DNA from: an uncultured Lachnospiraceae bacterium
GTDB taxonomy: Bacteria > Bacillota > Clostridia > Lachnospirales > Lachnospiraceae
Assembly (NCBI GenBank): GCA_910588845.1
Contig: CAJURU010000023.1
Location: 11,828 to 54,861 of the forward strand
Direction: 5' to 3'
Length of the DNA: 43,034 bases
Shown here: piece by piece, positions 31,873 to 40,665 of the stretch
Layout: each line of letters begins with the position of its first letter
Numbering within the stretch: position 1 is the stretch's first letter
Position numbers and translations under genes: made by a program
The notes under the pieces: generated by a model
What the model was told of the DNA's origin: nothing
The model's input: the letters and a program-made list of their open reading frames with translations, nothing else
The model's database searches: none

Positions 31873-34263
31873 TTATTTTTTTATATTTATCTTAACTTTT
31901 ACGCTCTTATTCGTGCCATCGGTTGAGCGAATGGTAATCGTCACTTTTCCTTTTTTGCCCTTCTTCGTTTTGACAACGCCATTCTTTACCGTCGCCAGCT
32001 TTTCATTGGAAGACGTATAAGATAACGTTTTATTTACGTTCTTGTTGTTGGGCGTCACAACAGGCTTAATCGTGATTTTCTTGCCGGCCTTTACCGAAAG
32101 CGTTTTCTTCTTGACCGTAATCTTGGTCACGGCGCTCTTCATAATTTTAATTTTGATAGTTGCCGTCTTGCCGCTTCCGTCGGCTGCCGCTGCCTTAACG
32201 GAGATAGTCTTGCCCGCTCCCTTTTTCTTCACAGTCACTACGCCGGATTTTATAGAAGCATAATTGCGATACTTCTTATCCATAGAATACGTCAGCTTCT
32301 TGTTATCTGCATTTTGAGGAGAAACGCTAAACACCTTTTTCAAATCCAGCTTCTTGCCCGCTGCAATTTTATAGCTTTTCGCCGCACGCTTAATAGATTT
32401 TACTTTCACTGCTTTTACAAGTTTGTTGACTGCGTCCGCCAACTCATTTTTCGCTTTGTCCACTTCCGCCTGCGTGGCGTTGGGATCGTTTGCCACAGCC
32501 TGGGCCGCTGTCAGTTTCGACTGCATATTGCGGTAGCTTGCTGACTTATAATCCGCTGCTTTCTTTGCCTTTGCAGTTGCAATCGCCTGATTTAAAGCTG
32601 TCTTATCTGCCGGCTTAGGCTGTTCCTCTTTGACAATCAACGTGATTTCCAGGCTCTTCTCAGCGTTTTCCACCTGCGCCTTTGTTGCATTGGCCCTGTT
32701 TAATATGATTTCTGCATTCCTCAGTGCACGCTCTACTTCATCCCAATTTGTATAATCAGCTTTATGCTCTTCTTTATCCGCAAGTTCCTTCTTGCGTTTG
32801 TCAACAGCTTCTTTCAAATTCTTAATACTTACTAAATTCTCTTTCGCAGTATCTAATGACTGTGAAGCCTCATCCACTTCAGCCTGGCTTGCCGTTGCAG
32901 CCGCGCTCATCTGGCTTGCTGTTGTCAGGGCATCCTCAAATGTCTTCCAGCTGCCCGAGGTATAATCTTCTTTCTTCAGACTTGCCGCTTCCTGTATTTT
33001 TCCATTCAGTCCCGTCTTGTCAATTGCCCTCGCATAATTGTAATATGCACGGTAAGTAACGGTGTCTCCCTCTTCGGCTGTCACAGAAGCAACTTTTTCC
33101 TCTCCGTTATACCAGCCGGATTTCTCAGTATCTAACGCATAACTTTGATTATCTTTGACAATCTCCGCCGCAGACTGCCCTTTGAGAACACCCGGAAGCT
33201 CTTTGGTGACAACGTTGTCGCCTTCCTTCACATATTCCACAGCATTCCGGGCCTTGAAGTATGTCTCCGTTTTCTTCGTAGCATAGCCTGAAATCCAGCT
33301 GATTTTATGGTTTATCAAACGATAACTTCCGCGGACGGCTGCAAAATTTTTGACAATTCCATCCTTGGGATAGATACGGAAGCCATTGCCGCCCGGCATA
33401 GTAATCTCATGTTCCACGCCATCCGGGTCTGTGATAAATACTTTATAATTGCCTTTTGTCTTATCGGTAACCGTATCCATCACCACACGCACACGGTAAG
33501 GATTGACTTCGTCAAACGGTATCGTTTGCACAGGCCTGCTGTTCGCCAGCGCCTCATCCAACGCGGCATTTGTCGGATAATATACAGCGTTGTTTTTATC
33601 CTGTCCGTCGCCATTCTGTGTCTGGAAATACGTCACATTATTATTACCATACTTAAACTGAAGCCTTGCCCCATTATCCCAGCAATTCCCGGAATCAAAA
33701 GGCAATCCGTCGTTCGTTTTCTCCGGAAGATAGATAACCGCCCTGTCATGCGTGGACTTTACTTCATCAGGAACGATATCGTACTCTGCCACAAACAGGC
33801 CTTTATATCCCTTCAACGGATGCACGGCTTCTCTTACGCCGTCTGTCGAACCTGTTGCCTTTGCATCTGCTACCTCTTCATCACACGGTAATACATCAAC
33901 CGTTACCGAAATCTGCATCCCGCCTACTGTACCTGTCACCGTATGTTTTCCGGCCGCTGCGCCGTTATCCCAATCGGCCCACTGTATCTGCGTCGCAGCC
34001 ATAGTTCCGTTGTCTGACGTTACATTCGCTTTCTTGGGAAGAACCGGCGCATTACCTTTTATCACCGTATATTCCTTTCCCGTTATGGCGGCCAAATCCA
34101 AAGCGGAAGCCGCATTATCCGCCTGCCGCGATACGACTGCGTCCGCCGCGTCGTCCGCTCCAACTGCATATGACGTCTGTGCCGGCAGCAGCGTCACTGT
34201 CATGGCAACGGCCAGTAAAAGTGAATTTGCTTTCCTCCAAAATTTTTTAACCATTTTTCTCAT
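31873..34263 (-). CDS. Secreted surface protein with FIVAR and Ig-like modules
   Basis: A 796-residue protein with a signal peptide (KKFWRKANSLLLAVAMTVTL, cleavage near ADAVV/QTSYA) and a beta-rich ligand-binding region (about 110-370) that includes lectin/LamG-like segments. Three helical FIVAR modules follow (about 420-615, repeats of the DYTSGSWKTFEDAL type). Two Lys-rich bacterial Ig-like domains close the protein (about 620-796, e.g. TVKKKTLSVKAGKKITIKP). There is no LPxTG anchor or membrane helix at the C-terminus, so attachment may be non-covalent through the very basic tail. Such proteins in Lachnospiraceae bind host glycans or mucus components. It is convergent with the CIS regulator operon and does not look like part of the CIS. 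Confidence 0.8.
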   Translation of the reverse strand: MRKMVKKFWRKANSLLLAVAMTVTLLPAQTSYAVGADDAADAVVSRQADNAASALDLAAITGKEYTVIKGNAPVLPKKANVTSDNGTMAATQIQWADWDNGAAAGKHTVTGTVGGMQISVTVDVLPCDEEVADAKATGSTDGVREAVHPLKGYKGLFVAEYDIVPDEVKSTHDRAVIYLPEKTNDGLPFDSGNCWDNGARLQFKYGNNNVTYFQTQNGDGQDKNNAVYYPTNAALDEALANSRPVQTIPFDEVNPYRVRVVMDTVTDKTKGNYKVFITDPDGVEHEITMPGGNGFRIYPKDGIVKNFAAVRGSYRLINHKISWISGYATKKTETYFKARNAVEYVKEGDNVVTKELPGVLKGQSAAEIVKDNQSYALDTEKSGWYNGEEKVASVTAEEGDTVTYRAYYNYARAIDKTGLNGKIQEAASLKKEDYTSGSWKTFEDALTTASQMSAAATASQAEVDEASQSLDTAKENLVSIKNLKEAVDKRKKELADKEEHKADYTNWDEVERALRNAEIILNRANATKAQVENAEKSLEITLIVKEEQPKPADKTALNQAIATAKAKKAADYKSASYRNMQSKLTAAQAVANDPNATQAEVDKAKNELADAVNKLVKAVKVKSIKRAAKSYKIAAGKKLDLKKVFSVSPQNADNKKLTYSMDKKYRNYASIKSGVVTVKKKGAGKTISVKAAAADGSGKTATIKIKIMKSAVTKITVKKKTLSVKAGKKITIKPVVTPNNKNVNKTLSYTSSNEKLATVKNGVVKTKKGKKGKVTITIRSTDGTNKSVKVKINIKK

Positions 34264-34339
34264 CCTTTCCCTCTTTAAAAATTATAATATAACACACACA
34301 TTATATCATGGCGGGGAAATGATGGCAATTTGCTTTTAT

Positions 34340-34672
34340 TTATTGCGCTACCATACCGCCTTGCGATATACCGAAAACATCTGCTTTGGAAATACCAAGA
34401 ACGGCCATAGCTTCTGCCTGGTCTTTTGCCATTTCCCTTGTAGAATAACCCTCATGCAGATGATTTTTCCGACTGAAAACATACACGGTAAATTCTTTCG
34501 CATATATCCTGTACATTATCGAAAAAACAAGAGCCATTCCTTTTACCGTAGATAGTCCATCTCCCAATCCTGGCAGCATAATAAGATTTTTATTTCCTTT
34601 CCCAAAAGATATGTAATCCATTTGAGAATTTCCAACAAAGACACTTCCGTTACGGGCATTATAAAACATCAT
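34340..34672 (-). pseudogene. Truncated alpha/beta hydrolase
   Basis: The 110 residues start MMFYNARNGSVFVGNSQMDY and contain the oxyanion segment LIMLPGLGDG and the nucleophile elbow GISQGGMVAQ, then stop. Intact relatives are about 250-280 residues long, so the Asp/His part is missing. No continuation is seen in the remaining sequence up to the surface-protein gene. It starts 8 bp after the TetR gene on the same strand, so it was probably the TetR-controlled target and lost its 3' half by deletion. Confidence 0.75.
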
Positions 34673-34680
34673 AACCTCCT

Positions 34681-35283
34681 TTATTTTACGATTCCAGCCT
34701 TTAGCATTTCTATATACTCTGACAAATCTTTTACATATTCTTTTTCTATCATTTCCAAATCTGAATAGGCTTGTTTTTGTATTCTTGTCAAAAAATCATC
34801 GTTAAATCCTTTGAGAAACCACTTTATCATAGCAACCGTTTTTTGCCTGTCCCAGCGAAATTGAGCCGTATCAATATCCTGTAAAAGCCAATAATATATA
34901 TCTTGTTCTCTATTGCCATATTTTAATACGGTTTTCCTGTAAATATCGGTATCGCTTTTGGTGAACGCCCTGACAATCATTTTGGCCTTTTGCGGGTGCA
35001 AATTATACCATGAAAACTCCAAAACAGAGTATTCTATTTTCCGTTGAAAGATATCGGTGGAAAAGGTATTTACTTTTTCTTCTAAGCTGGAAATAAGCTC
35101 CGCTGTGATTTCGTCAAGAACATAAAAATCCTCTTTTGTTGGAAAATATTTGAATAAACTTCCTTTGCTGATACCAGCTTTTTTAGCAATTCGATTTGTA
35201 GAACTATTTTCATAACCACAATCGGCAAATTCGCAAACTCCCGCCGTAAAAATAGTTTGCCGTTTTTCCGTATTCAGCCCCAA
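34681..35283 (-). CDS. TetR-family transcriptional regulator
   Basis: A 200-residue protein with the N-terminal HTH (IFTAGVCEFADCGYENSSTNRIAKKAGISKGSLFKYF) and a helical ligand domain. Only a TTG at 35283 fits the family start (GLNTEKRQ) and no clear ribosome-binding site lies before it, so translation may be coupled to the upstream DUF3021 gene 20 bp away. It probably represses the following, now truncated, hydrolase gene. Confidence 0.82.
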   Translation of the reverse strand: MGLNTEKRQTIFTAGVCEFADCGYENSSTNRIAKKAGISKGSLFKYFPTKEDFYVLDEITAELISSLEEKVNTFSTDIFQRKIEYSVLEFSWYNLHPQKAKMIVRAFTKSDTDIYRKTVLKYGNREQDIYYWLLQDIDTAQFRWDRQKTVAMIKWFLKGFNDDFLTRIQKQAYSDLEMIEKEYVKDLSEYIEMLKAGIVK

Positions 35284-35303
35284 AAATAAAGGTGTCGGAA
35301 TGA

Positions 35304-35765
35304 TTATCCCTTATCAATATCCTCGCGCTCAAGTTCCCTCAGCCTTTGATTAATCCTCTTTGCTTCCTTTCTGTTAAACAGATAGAAACAGGACCAGATT
35401 ACCATAAAAATACCGCAGGAAAATAAAAATTGTAAGACAGTGAAGAGCGCCCTGTCCGGATAAAAAGGAATCCATCCTAAACAGATAGCGACAGGATAGA
35501 AAACGCCCATTCCGACACAAACGTGTATGAGTACTTTTACCAATCCGCTGGGGCGGCTGAACTGGTAGATAACGGCAGTCCCGCCGCAGGCAATTCCCAC
35601 CAGCATAGCGCCGGCAGACTGTCTTGCAAAGTCTTTGCAGATGAGCATCAATAAATCTTCCCCGCCCCACGCAAAATAGGATAAACACATGAGCACAAAA
35701 GAAGTGCACCCCAAAGAAATTCCGTATAAAATATATTTTATTATCAATTTAACCGTATATTTCAT
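35304..35765 (-). CDS. DUF3021 membrane protein, partner of the LytTR regulator
   Basis: A 153-residue protein with four hydrophobic helices (about 8-30, 42-65, 75-98, 105-130) and a basic C-terminal tail, matching the DUF3021 family. It overlaps the LytTR gene by four bases (ATGA). LytTR/membrane-protein pairs form regulatory systems in which the membrane protein restrains the DNA-binding partner, as known for streptococcal HdrRM and BrsRM. Confidence 0.85.
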   Translation of the reverse strand: MKYTVKLIIKYILYGISLGCTSFVLMCLSYFAWGGEDLLMLICKDFARQSAGAMLVGIACGGTAVIYQFSRPSGLVKVLIHVCVGMGVFYPVAICLGWIPFYPDRALFTVLQFLFSCGIFMVIWSCFYLFNRKEAKRINQRLRELEREDIDKG

Positions 35766-36211
35766 TCTAATCCCAACCTTTCTTTGAAAATTTTGCGGAA
35801 ACTTCTGGAAATATAATCGGTAATTCCGTTCTTCATTACCAACTCCATGGTTCCGTTGAGGCTCGCCTCCACATGATTGATTTGGCGGATATTGACAATC
35901 GTTGATTTTGAAACGCGTACAAAATGAATATCAAGTATACGTTCCAATTCATATAGAGGCTTATCCAATATATATCTGTTTTTCAGTTTATCGTAACAGA
36001 CGATTTCCCTGCCTTCCGTACGCGCCAACGAGATATCCTCCGGCTTGAGAAAATACGTTTTCCTGGCCTTTGTGCCAATCAAGGTCAAAGAATCCGTCTC
36101 CTCTTTTTCCAGCATAGAAATAATCTCTGCCATCGTCTGCGTCATTTTGTTTAGATGAAGCACCGCGTATGGCTCTTTATAATCCGTACTGATTTTGCAT
36201 TCGACTTTCAT
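35762..36211 (-). CDS. LytTR-domain DNA-binding regulator
   Basis: A 149-residue protein with a short N-terminal part and a C-terminal LytTR domain (about 45-145: KARKTYFLKPEDISLARTEG, VRVSKSTIVNIRQINHVEA, YISRSFRKIFKERLGL). It has no receiver domain. It is translationally coupled to the DUF3021 gene and divergent from the ABC exporter, which is its likely target. Its leader is a repeat element with micro-ORFs, and GGAGGG from that element serves as its ribosome-binding site. Confidence 0.88.
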   Translation of the reverse strand: MKVECKISTDYKEPYAVLHLNKMTQTMAEIISMLEKEETDSLTLIGTKARKTYFLKPEDISLARTEGREIVCYDKLKNRYILDKPLYELERILDIHFVRVSKSTIVNIRQINHVEASLNGTMELVMKNGITDYISRSFRKIFKERLGLE

Positions 36212-36216
36212 AGACG

Positions 36217-36372
36217 TCCCTCCTTAGGTTACACTACTTCCTTGGCCATTCTAAAAGACCTAAGGCATCCTCCCATTACGTTTAACCTCTTTGGACACGC
36301 AAGGAAGCATCAGGGCTCCTCCCACTTCATGGATCCCTCCTCATGCCAATGGTCCCTCCTTAGGTCAAATTA
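36217..36372 (-). repeat. Repeat element carrying ribosome-binding sites, copy B
   Basis: It is related to 16215-16304. Outer direct repeats TCCCTCCTTAGGT begin at 36217 and 36353 (136-bp period), and the core AAGACCTAAGGCATCCTCCC near 36255 is nearly identical in both copies. Copy B is longer because it holds an extra segment of about 66 bp. It fills the LytTR leader and supplies its ribosome-binding site. Confidence 0.8.
36229..36344 (-). other. Chain of micro-ORFs in the LytTR leader
   Basis: On the minus strand, MRRDP (36344-36327), MKWEEP (36330-36310) and a 16-codon frame starting MLPCVSKEV (36310-36260) follow each other with ATGA/TGATG overlaps. Each is preceded by a GGAGG-type site. 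A further micro-ORF, MAKEVV (36249-36229), ends just before the LytTR ribosome-binding site. Copy A keeps a similar end (TAERVN then stop) without its ATG. The chain looks like a translated regulatory leader. Confidence 0.45.
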
Positions 36373-36517
36373 TATCACATCACTACTGCAATTGCGTGCA
36401 TTTCAGACACGTAATCCGACCTCTTGCACATCACAGGCCGCCGCTCCCACAAACACAGTTGTTTCTTTCCATCAAAAATTATAAAATAACCTCATCAAAA
36501 AAACAGGAGGTATCATG

Positions 36518-37291
36518 ATGGCGCAAGCGATTGTACAAGTAGAACATTTGCACCTGACATATAAACATTTACATGCCGTGCAAGATGTTTCTTTCTCTGT
36601 AAAACCCGGAGAGATTCTGGCTGTGATCGGACAGAACGGTTCTGGAAAAACATCTACCGTGGAGTGCGTTGAGGGTTTGCGGAAACCGGACCGCGGTTCT
36701 ATCCGGGTATTGGGGAAAGACCCCTGGCAGCGCCGCAGCCAGGTATATAAGGAAATGGGCGTCCAACTGCAGGAAGCGCAATATCCCTCCAAAATCAGAG
36801 TGGAGGAACAGTGCAAATTGTTCGCCAGTTTTTACGAAAGGCCTGCCGATTGGAATTTATTACTGACGCAGATGGGACTGGATGAAAAGAGAAAACGCCC
36901 GATGCACAAACTGTCCGGCGGTGAAAAACAGCGGTTATCTATTATCCTCTCCCTGATGGGACGACCGAAACTTTTAATTCTCGATGAACTGACGACAGGG
37001 CTTGACCCGGAAGTAAGGCAAAATATGTGGATGAGCTTTGAAAATATCAGAAAAAGCGGCGTAGCAATTATCATGGTCTCCCATTATCTGGACGAAGTAG
37101 AAACGCTTGCCGACAAGATCCTTTATTTGGAGAAAGGCAGACAGCAATTCTTTGGTACGCAGCGGGAATTTCGCGCGTATGTGAAGAGCAGGGTTTCCCC
37201 GGAGGAATGGGAGGAAAATTCTTCATTAGAAAAACTTTACTTAATGATTGCGCCAAAAACGACAGGACTTACGATGGAGGGAATATTATGA
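36518..37291 (+). CDS. ABC transporter ATP-binding protein
   Basis: A 257-residue CcmA/ABC-2-type ATPase with Walker A GQNGSGKT (about 38-45), signature LSGGEKQR (132-139), Walker B LLILDELT (about 153-160) and the H-loop MVSHYLDE. The ATG at 36518 is seven bases from AGGAGG. Another ATG three bases earlier is only four away. It overlaps the permease gene by four bases. It energises export of an unknown substrate, possibly an antibiotic or a signal. Confidence 0.92.
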   Translation: MAQAIVQVEHLHLTYKHLHAVQDVSFSVKPGEILAVIGQNGSGKTSTVECVEGLRKPDRGSIRVLGKDPWQRRSQVYKEMGVQLQEAQYPSKIRVEEQCKLFASFYERPADWNLLLTQMGLDEKRKRPMHKLSGGEKQRLSIILSLMGRPKLLILDELTTGLDPEVRQNMWMSFENIRKSGVAIIMVSHYLDEVETLADKILYLEKGRQQFFGTQREFRAYVKSRVSPEEWEENSSLEKLYLMIAPKTTGLTMEGIL

Positions 37292-38040
37292 AACGGTTCA
37301 TGATGATCTGTAACATGGAATTGCGGTTGTATACACGCGATTTTTTCGGCTTTTTCTTTACGCTTGTGTTTCCTGTGCTGATGCTCCTTTTATTCGGCAG
37401 TATTTTCGGGGACACACCAATTTATGAGGGTTCCGACCTCAACATGATTGATATCTCCGTGCCGGCATACGCGGTGATGGTGATGGGCGTCACCGGATTA
37501 ATTTCGCTTCCCCTGATATTAGCGGGTTATAAAGAGCGGAAAATCTATAAACGGTTTGACGCTACGCCGGTTGGCAAGAAAAGTATCATGGCGGCGCAGG
37601 TCTTCGTCAATCTTATCATGACGCTGATGGGCATTTCCATTTTGCTGGCCGCCGGAAAAATGATTTATCATATACAAATCAAAGGCTCTATTTTGTCCAT
37701 CTGCCTAAGTATCTTGCTCTCCACTGCGGCTATGTTTTCCATCGGATTTCTTTTCACCGCCGTCGGACATGATTTAAAGAGTACAACGTTACTTTGCTAT
37801 CTCTTCTATTTTATCATGCTGTTTTTGTCCGGCGCGACCATGCCAGATATGATGTTTCCCGATACAATCAAAAAAATCTCTGCTTTCCTGCCCATGACGC
37901 ACGCCGTTGATCTCATGCAGGGCGCTTTCGCCGGAGACAGCCTCAGCCTGCACGGAAAGGAATTACTGATTCTTGGCTTGGTAACAATCGTCTGTACTGC
38001 TGCCGGAGCTGCTTTCTACCGAAAAAAGGACTGGACGTAA
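37288..38040 (+). CDS. ABC-2 type transporter permease
   Basis: A 250-residue protein with six hydrophobic segments (about 17-37, 57-80, 105-127, 140-162, 165-185, 225-243). Before the last segment lies the ABC-2 motif region (SAFLPMTHAVDLMQGAF), and the protein ends in a short basic tail. The start at 37288 overlaps the ATPase stop (ATGA). A longer frame from 37207 lies wholly within the ATPase gene and is discounted. Together with the ATPase it forms a complete exporter, probably controlled by the divergent LytTR/DUF3021 pair. Confidence 0.9.
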   Translation: MKRFMMICNMELRLYTRDFFGFFFTLVFPVLMLLLFGSIFGDTPIYEGSDLNMIDISVPAYAVMVMGVTGLISLPLILAGYKERKIYKRFDATPVGKKSIMAAQVFVNLIMTLMGISILLAAGKMIYHIQIKGSILSICLSILLSTAAMFSIGFLFTAVGHDLKSTTLLCYLFYFIMLFLSGATMPDMMFPDTIKKISAFLPMTHAVDLMQGAFAGDSLSLHGKELLILGLVTIVCTAAGAAFYRKKDWT

Positions 38041-38092
38041 AGCGGCATAGAACAGTGCGATTGTATTGCTGCCCGCAGCCAAAAAGACTTTG

Positions 38093-38130
38093 AAGGATTT
38101 CAGCCGGCGCGAACCCCGGCTGAAATCCTT
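38093..38130 (+). terminator. Strong hairpin terminator after the ABC exporter
   Basis: A perfect 15-bp stem AAGGATTTCAGCCGG (38093-38107) and its complement (38116-38130) encloses an 8-base loop. The T-run is weak (TTTC before TCACAAAT). The remaining 225 bases up to 38355 hold only AT-rich sequence with a TATAAT at 38291 that leads to no gene. Confidence 0.7.
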
Positions 38131-38355
38131 TCACAAATCACATAACTTATCATTTTCTAAACTTCATCACTCTTCCTCCGGCGTATAATTATTTCACCAT
38201 TATTATGCTGCAACTTCTTCTTGCTTGATGAAGTCCCCCCTCCTCCTTCTTCTTCTATGGGTCAATTCTATCATACGATCGTGATAATGATATAATTTCA
38301 TCTGCCGCGGATTGGTTCAGTATCAAGAAGAATTTATAAAGGGAACCGGTTGCTT

Positions 38356-38859
38356 CTATAGAGAAACAGAGAGATTTGTACTGGATTCCGACTGAACTGC
38401 TTCTCCGGTTCTTGTATAGATGACAGGTTCCATCTTAATGGCGTCCGCCGTCTCTTTTGCAGATTCGCTGCTGTGCGTACCATTCTGGTTCGGATCTGAC
38501 TTCCCGCCCAATACTGCTTTTCCATTTTCGCTAATGGTGACTGTATCCGCATTCCAGTTCCTGCTTTCCGCTATTCTTTTTTCCAGTTCTTCACGTTCCT
38601 CCTCGCGCTTGCGGATGGCGTTTTCCTGCTCCTTTTCCGCTTTTTCCCTTGCCTCCTTTGCGTCCTCTTTCATTCCTTTTTCCGTTTTCTTTTGATAGTC
38701 TTTTGCTTTGTCTGCAAACTCGCCGACATACCCCATTGCCCTCTCCATAACTGTTGTATCGCCTCTTCGCTCTGCTTCTTTATAGACACGAAACGGCGTA
38801 TTGAGCACTTTCATATTCATACTTGCCCCCGCAAGGCCTTCCATAGTTTTTGTATGCAT
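38356..38859 (-). CDS. Small charged coiled-coil protein, function unknown
   Basis: A 167-residue protein. The N-terminus (MNMKVLNTPFRVYKEAERRG, YVGEFADKAKDYQ) is followed by a Lys/Glu/Arg coiled coil (about 60-95) and a Ser/Thr-rich, disordered tail. There is no signal peptide or membrane segment. Similar short proteins are, from memory, widespread in Lachnospiraceae, often in pairs or with a DUF6033-like neighbour. It follows the next gene by 23 bp and is co-transcribed with it. I cannot assign a function. A type III/VII-like exported protein or a CIS cargo cannot be excluded. Confidence 0.65.
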   Translation of the reverse strand: MHTKTMEGLAGASMNMKVLNTPFRVYKEAERRGDTTVMERAMGYVGEFADKAKDYQKKTEKGMKEDAKEAREKAEKEQENAIRKREEEREELEKRIAESRNWNADTVTISENGKAVLGGKSDPNQNGTHSSESAKETADAIKMEPVIYTRTGEAVQSESSTNLSVSL

Positions 38860-38882
38860 AAATAATCTGCCTTTCGTTTTCT

Positions 38883-39386
38883 TTAAGAAAAAATCGTATG
38901 CTGCCGTCTGTATGAATCATTATCTTTCTGGCTTAATTCCTGCTCTACTTGCGCCAGTTTTTTCTCCAGCTCCCGGATTTTCTTTTCATCCCCGGAAGCT
39001 GACTGGATTTGCTGCTCTAACTGCTGCTTTTTCTCTTTTAGTTTTCTGATTTCCTGATCTACCTTATCGGTATTGCCGGCACATATCTCTGGTTTTGGCT
39101 CTTCCTTTCCATCCGCACGTTCAGCCTTATTCGGATCATCATAAAAGATTTTGCGGTTGCCATTCTCATCCTGTCCTACCCGGTACAGCCCGTTAGGTTT
39201 TTTCCCCAGTTTTTCACCGCTGATATATTCATCCCGGGGTTCGGGCAAATCACTTGATTCTTTTGCATTTGCAGCCTTTTCTGCTTCTGTTGCCCTTTGG
39301 GTCTGCTCGGCGGCCTGTTTTTCCTTCACCTTCTCTGCATAATTGGTTTGGGAATAATCATAGTTTCCATAAATCTTCATTGCCAT
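38883..39386 (-). CDS. Small charged protein with DUF6033-like N-terminus
   Basis: A 167-residue protein beginning MAMKIYGNYDYSQTNYAEKV, a start that resembles the DUF6033 family as I recall it. An Ala/Glu-rich helix, a short beta segment (KPNGLYRVGQDENGNRKIFYD) and a C-terminal coiled coil (about 110-155) follow. GGAGG sits eight bases before the ATG. It is the first of a two-gene operon with the coiled-coil protein at 38356. Its function is unknown. Confidence 0.65.
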   Translation of the reverse strand: MAMKIYGNYDYSQTNYAEKVKEKQAAEQTQRATEAEKAANAKESSDLPEPRDEYISGEKLGKKPNGLYRVGQDENGNRKIFYDDPNKAERADGKEEPKPEICAGNTDKVDQEIRKLKEKKQQLEQQIQSASGDEKKIRELEKKLAQVEQELSQKDNDSYRRQHTIFS

Positions 39387-39515
39387 AAGTCTTCCTCCTT
39401 TGATTTCCTATTGTCGGACAGCGCTGTTTACAAATAGCTGTCGTTTTCTGTTTCGGCTATAGGAAGAAGCAGATTCATTCATTTGCCGCGAGATGCCTTG
39501 CAAACGCTGTGGGAT

Positions 39516-39607
39516 GTTCAGCGCTGAACCTCCAACCGCCGGGCAGTGTCAGCTGAAAAAGACAGGCTGTCGCACGAATCTATAGCTTGCAATTTATGTT
39601 CGTGCGA
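39516..39607. repeat. Palindrome and inverted repeat between two operons
   Basis: The 237-bp gap between two leftward genes holds a 14-bp palindrome GTTCAGCGCTGAAC (39516-39529). It also holds an inverted repeat, TCGCACGAA (39570-39578) and TTCGTGCGA (39599-39607), just after the acetyltransferase stop codon in its reading direction. The latter may be that gene's terminator although no T-run is clear. Confidence 0.45.
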
Positions 39608-39623
39608 TAATCCTATATCCAGT

Positions 39624-40379
39624 TTACAGTCCCTTATCCGCTAAAATTTTGTCAAACTTCTTTTCTGACAGAATTTCATGGGTCACAAGCTGACTGTCAT
39701 AAAAAAGAGAGAAGGTTGTAAACGGCGAAGGCGCATGCTGTGCGTCCTCCCTGGTCTGAATATGAACGGATCGAAATACCGCGTTGCGGGCCTTTGCCAT
39801 CTGTTCCAGTAACGGCACATACTTCGCTGTAAAAGGGCATTGATTTGTGTAATACAGCACAAATCCTTTTGGCATGTCTTTATGCTCATGCACCGTGTCC
39901 CCAAAGCGGGGAAGCCTGGCATCTTCCGCAAAGGGCAGATACATCAGCTCAAAATAAGGCTCTGCTGTATCCGCCACCTTAAATCCCTTATAACCCATAT
40001 ATTTGGGATCAGAGAGAAATCCTCTTTTCTTTTTGGAAGACAGGATTACAAGCCCCTTTTTCCCCTTCTCTTTACTGTCCTCTATACATGCATCCAGCAG
40101 AAGATTCGAGTATCCATGCCCTTTGAACTGCCCGGACACCCACAGGCAGTCTATGTACATATAGCCATCCGCCTCTATGGGCGTCCACGCGTATTCCGCA
40201 GGAAGATATTCAATAAAGCATTTCCCCCGGACATTCCCTTTTAAGAATACAAGTCCCTCGTCCAGCCGTTCCCGCAGCCAGTTCTTTTTTGACACAACCT
40301 GTATATCTTTATTATTGGATATAGCACAACAGATATGTTCCTGTTCAATATTTTCGTGTGTCAGTTTTACAAGTTCCAC
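39624..40379 (-). CDS. GNAT acetyltransferase with YoaP-like C-terminal domain
   Basis: A 251-residue protein. The N-terminal GNAT domain (1-150) has the acetyl-CoA site QFKGHGYSNLLLDAC. The C-terminal YoaP-like region (about 165-251) has a thioredoxin-like start KGFVLYYTNQCPFTAKYVP. This matches B. subtilis YoaP, an N-acetyltransferase of unknown substrate. It is a single gene with its own control region, so nothing links it to the CIS. Confidence 0.85.
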   Translation of the reverse strand: MELVKLTHENIEQEHICCAISNNKDIQVVSKKNWLRERLDEGLVFLKGNVRGKCFIEYLPAEYAWTPIEADGYMYIDCLWVSGQFKGHGYSNLLLDACIEDSKEKGKKGLVILSSKKKRGFLSDPKYMGYKGFKVADTAEPYFELMYLPFAEDARLPRFGDTVHEHKDMPKGFVLYYTNQCPFTAKYVPLLEQMAKARNAVFRSVHIQTREDAQHAPSPFTTFSLFYDSQLVTHEILSEKKFDKILADKGL

Positions 40380-40493
40380 TATTTCCTACCTCCGCATATT
40401 TCGATTTACACAACATTATAGTCTACCTAAAATATCAAAACAACCCATTTCATGTAAAATACTGATGCACTGTTGTAAAATGTTCGATAAAAA

Positions 40494-40611
40494 TCACCCC
40501 AGGGCTTGCCTTCGTTCCATCAGTACTTGCTTTTCCGCCTGCGGAGCATCCAGAAAGATAACGCCGCGCCAATTCATCGGTATGTCTCCAAGTTCTAATG
40601 CAAAATGTTAA
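40494..40611 (-). pseudogene. Short C-terminal gene remnant, unknown
   Basis: In the gap between the acetyltransferase and the Xre gene the minus strand encodes LELGDIPMNWRGVIFLDAP then QAEKQVLMERRQALG and a stop, which reads like natural protein. The upstream part is lost after a TAG. I cannot name the parent gene. Confidence 0.35.
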
Positions 40612-40665
40612 AAAAACGGGCAAAATTGCAATTTTTCTTTGGTAGATTTTTAACCGTATATCGTT

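Noticed and set aside
37207..37287. Longer N-terminus of the ABC permease
   Set aside because: It lies within the ATPase gene and is not membrane-like. The ATG at 37288 has the classic 4-base overlap.
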